A DNA stretch of 23,498 nt, from contig JAFXWI010000057.1 in the NCBI GenBank assembly GCA_017542915.1, positions 1 to 23,498 on the forward strand, read 5' to 3'. This document shows, in pieces, positions 23,413 through 23,498 of the stretch; position 1 is the stretch's first letter; the number at the start of each line of letters is the position of its first letter. Below the pieces are notes generated by a model. The model saw nothing but the letters and a program-made list of their open reading frames with translations. It ran no database searches and was not told where the DNA came from. This DNA is from Paludibacteraceae bacterium. Lineage in GTDB: Bacteria; Bacteroidota; Bacteroidia; Bacteroidales; Paludibacteraceae. Both the position numbers and the translations under genes were made by a program.

Positions 23413-23417
23413 CACCC

Positions 23418-23498
23418 GATTTAACATCTAAGTATGGATTAAGGCCGAGTTTAGGATGGTGATAAAGACCGTATTAAACGTTTAGTCCCCATACTTAT
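23418..23498 (+). ncRNA. Structured leader RNA or small RNA, cut by the window edge
   Basis: Downstream of the plus-strand promoter, TAAGTATGG (23429-23437) pairs perfectly with CCATACTTA (23489-23497), closing a roughly 69-nt domain. Inside, GAGTTTA can pair with TAAAC and a GGT/ACC stem can stack on it. No start codon with a convincing frame is present before the edge. A ribosomal-protein leader of the Bacteroidia type (for example before rplM) is a guess from the overall look; I cannot confirm it. Confidence 0.45.

Overview
The window looks like a chromosome segment of a Bacteroidales bacterium that has a type IX secretion system (T9SS). Evidence: six promoters match the Bacteroidetes sigma-factor pattern TTG/TTTG - 20 nt - TAnnTTTG; there is almost no Shine-Dalgarno signal (one clear exception); the large proteins have FN3/jelly-roll domains and T9SS-like C-terminal tails; and there is an OmpA protein of Bacteroidetes type. 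Every protein gene that I accept is on the minus strand. The exact genus cannot be read from the sequence.

Right to left, which is the direction of transcription. At the right edge a plus-strand promoter starts a structured RNA that runs out of the window, probably the leader of a gene beyond it. Divergent from it lies a 129-aa hypothetical gene (22982-23371). Next is a single 10-kb gene (12756-22751) for a 3331-aa secreted mosaic adhesin: one CUB-like domain, 13 FN3 domains, 11 jelly-roll modules of five types, and a short C-terminal sorting-like tail. It has its own promoter and terminator. A second unit follows: promoter 12559-12590, a roughly 395-bp repeat with inverted ends, a GTG-started outer-membrane barrel gene (11125-12084), an OmpA-family gene 4 nt downstream (8880-11120), and a 1072-aa T9SS-type surface protein 33 nt downstream (5628-8846). 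A second copy of the 395-bp repeat then precedes a 1087-aa paralogue (1901-5164), which ends at a strong terminator. The barrel, the OmpA protein and the two secreted proteins probably form one envelope/surface module, loosely like the SprF-OmpA-cargo clusters of other T9SS bacteria. That link is inference.

The left 1.9 kb has little protein coding but much structure. It holds a G-rich 8-bp tandem repeat and two tandem, diverged copies of a roughly 330-nt non-coding RNA. Each copy has a full promoter and an intrinsic terminator, and base changes between the copies preserve the pairing. Further left are an antitoxin-like gene with an unusually strong Shine-Dalgarno sequence, the remnant of its YafQ/RelE-type toxin, and at the far left a terminator-like hairpin with two competing folds. 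The duplicated ncRNA is the best candidate for something undescribed. The 395-bp repeat that precedes two surface-protein genes is second.
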